In this document: positions 1-8,533 of the stretch, piece by piece
How the letters are laid out: every line of letters begins with the position of its first letter
How positions within the stretch are numbered: the first letter of the stretch is position 1
Origin: a candidate division Hyd24-12 bacterium UBA6080
GTDB taxonomy: Bacteria > Fermentibacterota > Fermentibacteria > Fermentibacterales > JCC-6
NCBI GenBank assembly: GCA_002436025.1
Contig: DIXM01000001.1
Coordinates: forward strand, 124,001 to 188,000
Direction of reading: 5' to 3'
DNA: 64,000 bases
Program-made: the position numbers and the translations under genes
Notes under the pieces: generated by a model
Database searches by the model: none
What the model saw: the letters and a program-made list of their open reading frames with translations, nothing else
What the model was told of the DNA's origin: nothing

Positions 1-135
1 AAGGGAATCAACAGCATGAAAGGGGCTCGATCTCCCGGGAGCGGTATTGTCTGAAACCTGGCCATCTTCGTCGGAAACGACCCTGCACCCCGCCGAAAAA
101 ACGATCATCGCCATCAGGACGAACGAAAACCTCAA
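1..135 (-). CDS. Lipoprotein, N-terminal fragment cut by the window edge
   Basis: A reading frame runs from a TTG codon at 135-133 to the left edge without a stop. It encodes a signal peptide (about 15 residues, Met/Phe/Ile-rich) followed by a lipobox FSAGC, so the mature protein would be a lipoprotein with Cys at about residue 16. A GGAGG Shine-Dalgarno lies at 144-148, 8 bases before the TTG, which is why this start is chosen. The remaining 30 residues are polar and low-complexity and give no family. The gene is divergent from the secreted protein at 347. Function unknown. Confidence 0.6.
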   Translation of the reverse strand, partial: MRFSFVLMAMIVFSAGCRVVSDEDGQVSDNTAPGRSSPFHAVDSL

Positions 136-285
136 AAGCCGGACCTCCAGTGCATGGAAACAACATCAAACGGCAGTCACTTACACTACCGCGCGGAACA
201 AATCCCGGTTCCAGGCAGGATCAACACTGGAAAGATACCAGCAGGCCCGAAGGAATCAAACCCGGAACACTTCCTAAAAAAGCTG

Positions 286-313
286 TTGCAATTGATACAG
301 TTTTTATTATGCT
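286..313 (+). promoter_or_regulatory. Probable sigma70-type promoter of the secreted protein at 347
   Basis: A TTGCAA -35 box (286-291) and TATGCT -10 box (308-313) are separated by 16 bases in the AT-rich part of the divergent intergenic region. The start codon lies 34 bases downstream of the -10 box. Confidence 0.5.
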
Positions 314-346
314 TAGAATGAAGTGTTTGTTGCGAAAGGGGAATAC

Positions 347-1606
347 ATGCGTTCATACTTTCTGATACCGGCTATTCTCGTTCTGGGTTCCCCTCGTGCT
401 CAGGAAGGCTCCTACTCATACTACTGCTCGTTTTCTCACGAACCGACCATCGACGGGTACTACGGCGACAGCCTGGTCATAAACGGCCCTTTCAGAGCCA
501 ACGGCCCGATCTGGCTGCTCAGTATGACACCAGGCCGTGACAACGACCCCTGGTTCCAATCCCTGACCCTCTCTTCCGACCACTACCTGTGCGGTTATGG
601 CAAGTTGCCCGCCGTTGAGCCCCAGTGTGGCGACCTCTGGATAGAACCCTACGAGTTCATGGTCCAGGGCCCGCCCTGGTTCACCCTGGGGGCCGACCCG
701 CTGCCGTTCGGACCCGATCAGGTTGACTGGCAGGCTCTCAGGACAACGGCGATGAACCATGGGCTTTTCCTCTCCGAAAGCCAGGTTCCCACGAATTCAA
801 GGCTGCTCCTTCAGGACGGCCTTCTTTCAGTGAAAGCCTCAGCCGGCTCGGATCCCGTTCACTACAGCCTTTCCGGCCTGGAAGAGCCGGTGGTCTGGAT
901 CGAATCCAATCCCGAACACAGGTTCTATCTTAAGGGTCATCCCGACTCACCCGGGTTTTCGGGCACACTCACCATCGGTACACTGGGGCATGTACTGCCA
1001 TCGGGCCCGCTTCTTTACAACCACGCTCAGCCCGGCATGCTGGGAATCGTGTCGGCATACGGTGACTGTTCAATAGCAAGCACATTGAGCCCGTACTGGA
1101 GCCCGCCTTACAATGTTGATACCCAGTACGACCTCACCTTCAGCGCGTCATTTCTTTTGCTCGACGGTGTAGTCGAGGCTGAAAACTTCTACAATCCCAG
1201 TCCACAGGCTGATTTCACGATCCTTGGTGGGATACAGATGGTTACCGAAGGTTATACCGGCACATCCACAAGGGGATACAATCTGGTTCTCGACTACGAC
1301 CAGCGGCTTGCAGTTCAGAGCCCGCCCCACTATCCGCAGTACGCCCTGCAGGGGACTGAGACGGAGCATACCGCACCGGTTCCATCTTGTCTTACAGCAT
1401 ACCCGAACCCGTTTACGGCGGTGGTTACGATCGATTCAGAACCAGGTCGCCTCACTGTTTTCGATGCCTCGGGGCGAACCGTACAAAGCACCGACACCGA
1501 TGGCCTGTTTGTCTTTGACGGCTCGAACCGCCCGGCAGGCATTTACGTAATCACTGTGAGCGATGATACCGGAAGGCGAACTTCTCTGCTTCTGATAAAG
1601 CTTTAG
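347..1606 (+). CDS. Secreted protein with Por-type C-terminal sorting domain
   Basis: The protein has 419 residues. The start at 347 is preferred over the upstream ATG at 323 because AAAGGGG sits just before it and it opens directly into a signal peptide (MRSYFLIPAILVLG). The central ~300 residues are rich in Tyr, Trp, Pro and Gly, look beta-rich, and match no family I recognise. The last ~75 residues (from about 345) form a Por/T9SS type A-like sorting domain: a YPNPF motif, an LTVFDASGR strand, a PAGIYVITV strand and a terminal basic/hydrophobic strand. This predicts export across the outer membrane and surface attachment or release. Function of the main body is unknown. Confidence 0.75.
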   Translation: MRSYFLIPAILVLGSPRAQEGSYSYYCSFSHEPTIDGYYGDSLVINGPFRANGPIWLLSMTPGRDNDPWFQSLTLSSDHYLCGYGKLPAVEPQCGDLWIEPYEFMVQGPPWFTLGADPLPFGPDQVDWQALRTTAMNHGLFLSESQVPTNSRLLLQDGLLSVKASAGSDPVHYSLSGLEEPVVWIESNPEHRFYLKGHPDSPGFSGTLTIGTLGHVLPSGPLLYNHAQPGMLGIVSAYGDCSIASTLSPYWSPPYNVDTQYDLTFSASFLLLDGVVEAENFYNPSPQADFTILGGIQMVTEGYTGTSTRGYNLVLDYDQRLAVQSPPHYPQYALQGTETEHTAPVPSCLTAYPNPFTAVVTIDSEPGRLTVFDASGRTVQSTDTDGLFVFDGSNRPAGIYVITVSDDTGRRTSLLLIKL

Positions 1607-1613
1607 CTGGTGT

Positions 1614-1638
1614 GTCGGCTGCCCGTTGGACAGCCGAC
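1614..1638. terminator. Hairpin between convergent genes
   Basis: A perfect 8-bp stem (GTCGGCTG/CAGCCGAC) with a 9-base loop lies between the convergent stop codons at 1606 and 1657. No long T tract follows on either strand, so it may be a weak or Rho-assisted bidirectional terminator. Confidence 0.4.
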
Positions 1639-1656
1639 TGATAAAAGAACCGGTTG

Positions 1657-2046
1657 TTACTTCCGAAGATAGGTCATGGCCATTATGACCGCGCCCTGAG
1701 GGTCCTGCAGAACAGCGAACCGTCCAACTTCGGGGATGTCTGAGGGAGCGCGCAGCACCTTGCCGCCTGATGATTGCACTTTCGCGGCGGTGGCGTCCAC
1801 ATCGTCGACCGTAATGTAGATGTCCCACGAGGGAGGCATGCACTTGCAGTCCTCGGGCTGGGCCATGATGCCGGCCACGGCCTTTCCGCCGGACTTCACG
1901 ACCGTGTAGGTGCTGCCTGGCCCCATGGGCATGTCTTCATACTCCCAGCCGAACAGGTCGGCATAGAACTTCTTGGCGCCCTCGGTGTCTGTGGTCATCA
2001 GTTCGAACCAGCCGAACCCGCCGTGCTTCATGCAGTCATTCTCCAT
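1657..2046 (-). CDS. VOC (glyoxalase/bleomycin-resistance fold) family protein
   Basis: The 129-residue protein matches the VOC/glyoxalase-like fold of small stand-alone proteins. It has an N-terminal GWFELMTTD strand, an FYADLFGW helix-strand, a central DIYITVDDVDA strand and a C-terminal GRFAVLQDPQGAVIM strand. Such proteins bind a metal and a small substrate, but the substrate cannot be read from sequence. The start at 2046 follows an AGGAGG Shine-Dalgarno; the frame continues 17 codons further upstream without one. It is a single gene with its own promoter and no clear functional link to its neighbours. Confidence 0.8.
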   Translation of the reverse strand: MENDCMKHGGFGWFELMTTDTEGAKKFYADLFGWEYEDMPMGPGSTYTVVKSGGKAVAGIMAQPEDCKCMPPSWDIYITVDDVDATAAKVQSSGGKVLRAPSDIPEVGRFAVLQDPQGAVIMAMTYLRK

Positions 2047-2092
2047 TTTTTTCCTCCTTTTCTTCAAAAGTGCCTTTCGGCGAACACACGTA

Positions 2093-2120
2093 AACATATG
2101 TATACTTTGGGGGTCGTCAA
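2093..2120 (-). promoter_or_regulatory. Promoter of the VOC gene
   Basis: On the minus strand a TTGACG -35 box (2120-2115) and TATGTT -10 box (2098-2093) are 16 bases apart. Transcription would start near 2086, about 40 bases before the start codon. Confidence 0.5.
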
Positions 2121-2157
2121 GCAGCGTTTTCGGGACCCTTCATGGTATCTGCCGGGA

Positions 2158-4254
2158 TCAGCCCCTTCTCAGAAGCTTCTCGAGTGACTCGGGATCCGTC
2201 ACGGGAAGCGAGCACTCCGTACCCGTGCAGACGAACGCCGTGGCCCTGCCTTCAACCATCGCCCTGTTCTCCAGCAGCTGTGTCAGATCGGATGCCCCGT
2301 TTTCACCCGGCCCCGATCTTACGATCACGGAATGTGGCAGAAATGGTCTTTGGAGTGTCTGCAGAAGGGCCTCAAATCCGGGTTCTCCCGGCACGCCCAG
2401 AAGTACCGTCCCCAGAACGGGTGACAGATTGAAGAGGGCGGCGCTCAACATTCTTCCGAAACCAAGGGGCATCCGGCGAAGCATGTCCGTGTGCTGCGCG
2501 AGAACACGTTCCGCAACGCTCCGGTAACGGTCTTTCCCGGTGACCAGGGACAGCGTAGAAAGAACCCCCACAGCTGAGGATGTACCCGAGGGCGTCGCAT
2601 TGTCGAACGGGTCCCTGGGTCTTGTGAAAAGCTTCTCCTGGTCTGAGGCTGTGTCGTACAGGGTCATTGTTGAATCGTCCATGAACAGCCCGAGCATCTC
2701 TTCGGAAAGGGCAACGGCTTCTCTCAGCCAGCAGAAGTCGCCGTCGGCCCGGTACAGCGCAAGAAGTCCTTCGGCAAAGAGGGCGTAGTCTTCAAGGAAC
2801 CCTGTGTTCGAGGCATCCCCGTCCTTCCAGCTTCTCTGAAGCCTTCCGTCACCCCGCCGGAGATGTGTCAACAGAAATGCGGCACTACGGATGGCGGCCT
2901 CCTTGTAGTCTTTCCTTCCAAATGCACATGCGGCCGTTGCATATGCCTTGATGGCCATTCCATTCCAGGAGGTGATCATCTTCTCGTCCCTCATCGGTCC
3001 CGGCCTTGAAATCCGCTGCACCAGCAGCCTGGTCCGGCAGTGCGAAACAAACTGGAACAGCTCCTCCGGGGAAACCCCGTGCTCAAGAGCCGCTTCCTCC
3101 AGTGGTACTGGCAGGTGCAGAATGTTCACTCCCTCGAAGTTCCCTGCGCTGGTGACCCCGTAAAGCCTGCAGAACATCGCAGAATCGGGACCAAGGGTCC
3201 TGTTCAGGGTTTCCCGGCTCCAGGTATAGAACGCCCCCTCCTCCATCCGCCCTCCCGGCGAGGCTCTGCTGTCAGCGTCGAGTGTGCTGAAGAACCCCCC
3301 TGATGGGTGCTGCATGTCCCGGAGAAGCCAGTCCAGGGTTTCCAGGGCGACCCGTCTGAAAAGAGGCCTGCCCGTTTCCTGGAAGGCTTCGGTGTACACT
3401 CCCGCCAGAAGCGCGTTGTCGTAAAGCATCTTCTCGAAGTGCGGAACCAGCCACTGGTCGTCCGTGCTGTACCTGTGAAACCCCCCTCCCAACTGGTCGT
3501 AGACACCCCCACGGGCCATGCCGTCGAGTGTCCTCTCCACGATGGCGAGGGATTCGGCATCTCCTTTGACATGGTGGTGGCGAAGAAGGAACTCAAGCAC
3601 CATGGGCTGCGGGAACTTCGGCGCGCCGCCGAATCCACCGTGCATCGGGTCATGGCTCCTCTTCAGCTCTGACAAGGCCGCATCGATCAGGTCGATGTCC
3701 GGCGGTCGGAACGCGGTGCGGATGCCTGCATGACGCTCAATGCTCTCACACAGGTCCCTCCCGGACGAAACAAGATCGGACTTCCTGTTGCGATAGGCTT
3801 CGGAAACCCTTTTTAGAACGGTGCCAAAACCCGGCATCCCGTATCGGGCAGCTTTTTCTTCGGGAGGAAAGTATGTGCCTCCGTAGAAAGGTGTGCCGTC
3901 CGGCAGGAGGAAGACGCTGAGCGGCCATCCACCCCGGCCGGTCAGGGCCGAGACGGCCGCCATGTATACCCCGTCAAGGTCGGGTCTTTCCTCCCTGTCG
4001 ACCTTTACGCATACGAACAGGCTGTTCATGATCAGAGCAGTGTCAATATCCATGAAGCTCTCGCGCTCCATCACATGGCACCAGTGACATGCCGTGTACC
4101 CAATGCTCAGAAATATCGGTCTGTCGAGGCTTCTGGCTGTTTCAAGGGCTTCGGGACCCCACGGTAGCCAGTCCACCGGGTTATGGGCGTGGGCCAGCAG
4201 GTAGGGACTGCTCTGATCGATCAGGCCGTTGGTGAAGGCATGCTCTTCGGCCAG
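2158..4254 (-). CDS. DUF255/SSP411-type thioredoxin-domain protein (YyaL/SPATA20 family)
   Basis: This large protein has an N-terminal thioredoxin-like domain with a CHWC motif and a C-terminal (alpha/alpha)6-barrel-like region that resembles N-acylglucosamine 2-epimerase. The family is widespread but its biochemical role is not settled. The first ATG/GTG/TTG in frame is a GTG at 4176, but that start would cut the conserved family N-terminus. Codons upstream encode TNGLIDQ and SSPYLLAHAHNPVDWLPWG, the usual opening of this family. The best start is therefore CTG at 4254, five bases after AAGGAGG, giving 698 residues (CHWC at about 56-59). It is the last gene of the rarA-rnr-nadE-purH operon, 19 bases after purH. 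Confidence 0.85.
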   Translation of the reverse strand: MAEEHAFTNGLIDQSSPYLLAHAHNPVDWLPWGPEALETARSLDRPIFLSIGYTACHWCHVMERESFMDIDTALIMNSLFVCVKVDREERPDLDGVYMAAVSALTGRGGWPLSVFLLPDGTPFYGGTYFPPEEKAARYGMPGFGTVLKRVSEAYRNRKSDLVSSGRDLCESIERHAGIRTAFRPPDIDLIDAALSELKRSHDPMHGGFGGAPKFPQPMVLEFLLRHHHVKGDAESLAIVERTLDGMARGGVYDQLGGGFHRYSTDDQWLVPHFEKMLYDNALLAGVYTEAFQETGRPLFRRVALETLDWLLRDMQHPSGGFFSTLDADSRASPGGRMEEGAFYTWSRETLNRTLGPDSAMFCRLYGVTSAGNFEGVNILHLPVPLEEAALEHGVSPEELFQFVSHCRTRLLVQRISRPGPMRDEKMITSWNGMAIKAYATAACAFGRKDYKEAAIRSAAFLLTHLRRGDGRLQRSWKDGDASNTGFLEDYALFAEGLLALYRADGDFCWLREAVALSEEMLGLFMDDSTMTLYDTASDQEKLFTRPRDPFDNATPSGTSSAVGVLSTLSLVTGKDRYRSVAERVLAQHTDMLRRMPLGFGRMLSAALFNLSPVLGTVLLGVPGEPGFEALLQTLQRPFLPHSVIVRSGPGENGASDLTQLLENRAMVEGRATAFVCTGTECSLPVTDPESLEKLLRRG

Positions 4255-4273
4255 GGAAGCCTCCTTCAGCTTT

Positions 4274-5755
4274 TCAGTGCAAAAAGTGCCTCACACCCGT
4301 GAACACCATTGCGATACCGCTCTGGTTGCACGCATCGATCACTTCCTGGTCGCGAATAGAACCGCCGGGCTGGATGATCGCCTTCACACCGGCTCTTGCA
4401 GCTTCATCAGGGCCGTCGCGGAACGGGAAATAGGCATCGCTGGCCAGAACCGAACCCGCGAGGTCATTACCCTCCCTCTGAGCCCTTCTTATTGCGAGGT
4501 CAAGGCTTTCCACCCGGCTGGGCTGACCTATGCCGACACCAAGCGTACCTTTGCTGTCGCCTATCACAATTGCGTTGCTTTTCACTCCCTTGACCACACG
4601 CCAGGCGATGTCCAGAGCTTCCAGCTCCTGGTCGGTCGGCTTCCGTGAGGTGACCGTGGTCCAGGCTTCCCTGGGTTCGACGGCATTGTCCTGCTCCTGG
4701 ACCAGAAGTCCTCCCCAGATGCTCCTGATGGTTGGCTTTGTGTCACGTGCCGGGGTCAGCACGATGATCCTGAGGTTCGGACGCTTCAGGAGTCTTTTCA
4801 TTGCATCTTCAGTGTAGTCGGGGGCGATGATGACCTCGAGGAAGAGCTCTTTCAGCCTTGACGTGAGCTCGGTGTCGATGGTCCTGTTGCACGCCAGAAT
4901 GCCGCCGTATGGGCTTTGTCTGTCTGCCCTGAATGCGTTTTCAAAGGCCTCTGTCGCTGTGTTGCCAACTCCGGCGCCGCATGGGTTTCCATGTTTGAGA
5001 AGTATGACACCGGAACGGTCGGCGGGAAGATCGGCCGCCAGTGCGCATGCCGCTGAAGCGTCGGCGTAATTGTTGAAACTCATGGCCTTGCCGCCCGGGA
5101 TCTCGGCTTCTGCAAAGCCCCTTCTCGGTTCGGTGAAATGGATCTTCGCCTTCTGGTGGGGATTCTCGCCGTACCTGAGCACCGGGGTGAAGCCTTCCTC
5201 GAGCTTCAGGGCAACCTGCATGTCGTAGGCGCTTGTGACACTGAAGGTCCTGGCGGCCATTCTTCTTCTGAACTCGGGAGTGTTCCCGTTGTTCCCGATC
5301 GCATCCAACACCTCAGGAAAGCAGTCCACACCAACAGCGCTCACAACGTGCGTCCAGTTCTTCGCCGCGGCCCTGGCCATGGTCGGACCGCCCACGTCCA
5401 CCAGCTCGATGGCTTCACGGGAATCCGCGGGAAGGTCAAGCGCCTTGTGGAACGGGTAGTAATCAACGGCGACGATGTCGAACACCACCCTGCCCTCACT
5501 GACCCTTTGTTCCCGGTCTGCTCCGTCAGCGAGTATTGCCGCGTGCAGCTCCGGGTGAAGGGTCTTCACCCTTCCGCCAAGGAGTGAGACAACGCCGGTG
5601 ATCGTTTCAGTCGGGATAACGGGAATTCCCTGCTTCTCTATCTCACCTGCGGTGCCCCCTGAAGCGTAAAGGGAGTAACCCATGTCGAAGAGCCCACGGG
5701 CGAACGCAGCAAGACCGGTTTTGTCGTAAACGCTTATGAGAGCGGCCTTAGCCAT
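4274..5755 (-). CDS. purH: Bifunctional AICAR transformylase / IMP cyclohydrolase
   Basis: PurH performs the last two steps of de novo purine synthesis: formylation of AICAR with 10-formyl-tetrahydrofolate, then ring closure to IMP. The 493-residue protein shows the N-terminal MGS-like cyclohydrolase domain (ALISVYDKTGL, ASGGTA, VDVGGPTMARAAAKN). The transformylase domain follows, with RYGENPHQKA, LKHGNPCG and the C-terminal SDAYFPFRDG and IIQPGGSIRD motifs. The family ending GVRHFLH is intact. The start at 5755 (MAKAALIS) is chosen by family alignment; 12 further upstream codons lie inside nadE. Its start overlaps the end of nadE by 8 bases, indicating translational coupling. Confidence 0.95.
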   Translation of the reverse strand: MAKAALISVYDKTGLAAFARGLFDMGYSLYASGGTAGEIEKQGIPVIPTETITGVVSLLGGRVKTLHPELHAAILADGADREQRVSEGRVVFDIVAVDYYPFHKALDLPADSREAIELVDVGGPTMARAAAKNWTHVVSAVGVDCFPEVLDAIGNNGNTPEFRRRMAARTFSVTSAYDMQVALKLEEGFTPVLRYGENPHQKAKIHFTEPRRGFAEAEIPGGKAMSFNNYADASAACALAADLPADRSGVILLKHGNPCGAGVGNTATEAFENAFRADRQSPYGGILACNRTIDTELTSRLKELFLEVIIAPDYTEDAMKRLLKRPNLRIIVLTPARDTKPTIRSIWGGLLVQEQDNAVEPREAWTTVTSRKPTDQELEALDIAWRVVKGVKSNAIVIGDSKGTLGVGIGQPSRVESLDLAIRRAQREGNDLAGSVLASDAYFPFRDGPDEAARAGVKAIIQPGGSIRDQEVIDACNQSGIAMVFTGVRHFLH

Positions 5756-6500
5756 TGTCCCGAAACCACCTTTCCGCGTTGAACGATGCAATGGGGTTGC
5801 GCTTGTGGTGGCTCGCCCCGTGGAGCATGCCGATCCTGGCCGCGGCTTTGGCTGACACCGTTGTGGCGCCCCCTGTGAAGTAGTCCTTTATCTCACGGTA
5901 GCTGACGCCCATCTCGCCTTCATCGCTCTGGCCGGGCCACAACCCGGCGGAGGGCACCCTTTCGGTCGTCCAACCGGGAAGCTCCATGGCTTCAGCGAGT
6001 TTCATCACCTGATCCTTGTAGAGGCCCAGAAGAGGATGGAAGTCGGCCACACCGTCACCCCATTTGGTCCAGTAACCCGCCAGGTATTCGGAACGGTTGG
6101 ATGTACCCGCCACAAGCATTCCCTTCGAATGCGCGTAGACGGTGGCCATCCTGAGCCTGGCCTTAAGGTTGCCCATGTTCATCCCATCGGAGCGGTCCAG
6201 CCCCCCGGCCTGCACCATCTCTTCCAGAACGGTGTCCAGCCGAACGGTCCTGCTCTCAATGCCAAGGAAGTCCGCTATCCTTTTCCCGTCCCTCTCGTCG
6301 TCCGGGTGGTTGCCGCAGGGCATCATTATCCCAAGGACGCGGCTCTTCCCCAGAGCACCGGCACACAAAGAAGCGCTGACGCAGCTGTCCAGTCCTCCGC
6401 TCAGCCCGATCACGACCCCTGCAGCGCTGGCGTTCTCCACGGTCTCCCTGATCCAGGCTTGAATCGCTTCCGCAAGCCTGCCGTATGCTCCTTCCTTCAT
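5748..6500 (-). CDS. nadE: NAD+ synthetase (ammonia-dependent type)
   Basis: NadE amidates deamido-NAD+ to NAD+ with ATP. The 250-residue protein has the N-type ATP pyrophosphatase loop SGGLDS (34-39). It also has the family motifs GTSNRSEYLAGYWTKWGDG and the LLGLYKDQV...AEAMELPGW stretch, with SDEGEMGVSY near the C-terminus. No glutaminase domain is present, so free ammonia or a separate glutaminase must supply nitrogen. It overlaps rnr by 4 bases and purH by 8 bases within the operon. Confidence 0.93.
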   Translation of the reverse strand: MKEGAYGRLAEAIQAWIRETVENASAAGVVIGLSGGLDSCVSASLCAGALGKSRVLGIMMPCGNHPDDERDGKRIADFLGIESRTVRLDTVLEEMVQAGGLDRSDGMNMGNLKARLRMATVYAHSKGMLVAGTSNRSEYLAGYWTKWGDGVADFHPLLGLYKDQVMKLAEAMELPGWTTERVPSAGLWPGQSDEGEMGVSYREIKDYFTGGATTVSAKAAARIGMLHGASHHKRNPIASFNAERWFRDNG

Positions 6501-8533
6501 GAACTGCTCCTGTCAGGCACCGGTGTGAGCGTGAGTTGTCTCTGCAGGGGGTCGGCCTCGATGACCGCCACTGAAAGAAGCATGCCCGGGGCGCCTCCGC
6601 CGGCGAGCCTGATCGCAGCCCGGCGCAGGATCGGGGCAGGTATGAACCCCTCGACAGGAACATCCAGAAGCCTCACGAACACACCGAAGTCCTTCACGTC
6701 GCTCACCATTCCCCTGAACACGCTCCCGCGTCTTTCAGAAAGGTAGAGCAGCGCCATGAGTTCAACCGAATCCCACTCAGACTGAGCTGCCCGCCTTTCA
6801 AGGCCGCTGCAGACCTCGGCAAGAAGGTTCATGTTCCTGTCACCGTCCGCCACGCCGGCAGTTTCGTACTGCGCGAGGGACTGGTGGACTATCAGGTCAG
6901 GGTAGCGGCGGATCGGGCTTGTGAAGTGCATGTAGCTCTCGAGGGCAAGGCCGTAGTGACCGAGGTTGGAGGGGCTGTACACTGCCTTTTGAAGCGCCCT
7001 CAATGCAGCTTGCCTGATGAGGGGCCATTGGGAAAGGTCTTTGGCTCTCCTTAGAAAGGCGGCGTATTCAAGGGGGTCGGGAACACCTTTGCTCCCGAGG
7101 CTGACCTCAAAGGTCGAGAGCTTTCCCCGAAGCCTGTCCATGGAGTCCGGGGTGGGGTCGCCGTGAATCCTGTAAAGGACCGGAAGTTCCAGCCACAGGC
7201 AGTAATCCGCCACCGCACGGTTCGCCTCGACCATGAAGTTCTCTATCATGCCGTGGGCCATGTCGTCCGGAACGTGATCGAAGCCCTCGGGCATACCGTC
7301 TCCACCAAAACGGGTCCTGAACTCAACCGAACCAAGGTCGAGCGCGCCCCTCTCATCCTTCCGCCGGTTCAGAATGCCGTTGAGTCCCAGAATGACCCTG
7401 AAAAGCTCCTCCAGTTCCGGGTCTCCATGGTAATCACCCTTCATCAGGTCAAGGGCCTGCTCGTAGGTCAGCCTTCTCCTTGACCTTATGATCGTAGGCC
7501 TTACCGTGAAGTCGGTTCGTTTGCCACTTCTGTCGAAGTCCATGAAAACCGATCTGGTCAGCCGGTCCTCGTCCGGGCGAAGGCTGCAGGCTCCGTTGGA
7601 CAGGACCTCGGGGATCATGGGGATAACCCGGTCCGGTAGATACACGCTGGTGCCCCTTGCCCTGGCCTCTGCATCCACCATCGATCCGGGTGGCGCGAAA
7701 AAGGCAACATCGGCGATGTGCACCCCAAGGCGGTATCCCCCGTCGGGCAGCTCCGAAACGGATACGGCATCGTCGAAGTCCCGTGCATCCACCGGGTCGA
7801 CAGTGATCGTGAACAGGTCCCTCGCGTCCATCCTGTCGCCGGTGTTGACGGGTTTTACCGCAGCGTGCTCGGCTTCCTCCAAAACCTCGTCCATGAAAGG
7901 GCCAGGAAGGCTCCTGTCGGTGCAGACCGAGTCTATGAGGGCGCCGGGAGAACCCGGATTGCCCAGTGTAGCCCCGAGGATGACCCTGGGGCGGGATGAG
8001 CGAAAGTCGAGTTCACCTGTTACTATCTTGCCTGCCTCCAGTACGGCGTCGCCCGTTTCAAGGGGGATGCCCCTGGGCAGTCTGGGGTCCACAGGGTCAA
8101 GGACCCATCCCTCACCCGCCCGTCTTGAAACACCGGCGATCTTCGTCTGGTTCCGTTCCAGTATCTCGATGACCCTGCCCCTGTAACTCTTCAGGTCGGG
8201 CATCGGCTCAAGCACCCTCAACATCACCCGGTCGCCATGCCAGGCCCCGCGTGTGTCCCTGGGTTCAATGTTGACCTGTTCGCCGTTTGGAAGCCTCACC
8301 CGGGCTGAGCCGTCGGTCCTTGAGATAAGCTCCCCCGTTGTCATTCCCAGGGTTTCGATGAGAGCGTACGCTCCCTTGCTCGACCGGGCTATTCTGCCCT
8401 CCCTGAGAAGCTTTTCAAGTGCGCCATCAACATCCTTGAGCTCATGCGGCAACCGTTTCCGAAGAGCCTTCACATCCAGTCTGCCCGCAGCTTCAAGAAG
8501 TTCGAGTATGGCCCCGGCGGTATCACCCTGCAT
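6497..8533 (-). CDS. rnr: Ribonuclease R family 3'-5' exoribonuclease
   Basis: RNase R degrades structured RNA processively from the 3' end. The 678-residue protein has an N-terminal winged-helix region (1-60), a cold-shock-type OB region (about 65-125), an RNB catalytic domain (about 240-570) and a C-terminal S1-like domain (about 610-670). The catalytic acidic cluster is DPVDARDFDDAV (246-257), and the NGACSLRP and HFTSPIRRYPDL motifs are present. It is shorter than E. coli RNase R and lacks the long basic C-terminal tail. It lies between nadE and the histidine-kinase-like gene, overlapping both. Confidence 0.92.
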   Translation of the reverse strand: MQGDTAGAILELLEAAGRLDVKALRKRLPHELKDVDGALEKLLREGRIARSSKGAYALIETLGMTTGELISRTDGSARVRLPNGEQVNIEPRDTRGAWHGDRVMLRVLEPMPDLKSYRGRVIEILERNQTKIAGVSRRAGEGWVLDPVDPRLPRGIPLETGDAVLEAGKIVTGELDFRSSRPRVILGATLGNPGSPGALIDSVCTDRSLPGPFMDEVLEEAEHAAVKPVNTGDRMDARDLFTITVDPVDARDFDDAVSVSELPDGGYRLGVHIADVAFFAPPGSMVDAEARARGTSVYLPDRVIPMIPEVLSNGACSLRPDEDRLTRSVFMDFDRSGKRTDFTVRPTIIRSRRRLTYEQALDLMKGDYHGDPELEELFRVILGLNGILNRRKDERGALDLGSVEFRTRFGGDGMPEGFDHVPDDMAHGMIENFMVEANRAVADYCLWLELPVLYRIHGDPTPDSMDRLRGKLSTFEVSLGSKGVPDPLEYAAFLRRAKDLSQWPLIRQAALRALQKAVYSPSNLGHYGLALESYMHFTSPIRRYPDLIVHQSLAQYETAGVADGDRNMNLLAEVCSGLERRAAQSEWDSVELMALLYLSERRGSVFRGMVSDVKDFGVFVRLLDVPVEGFIPAPILRRAAIRLAGGGAPGMLLSVAVIEADPLQRQLTLTPVPDRSSS

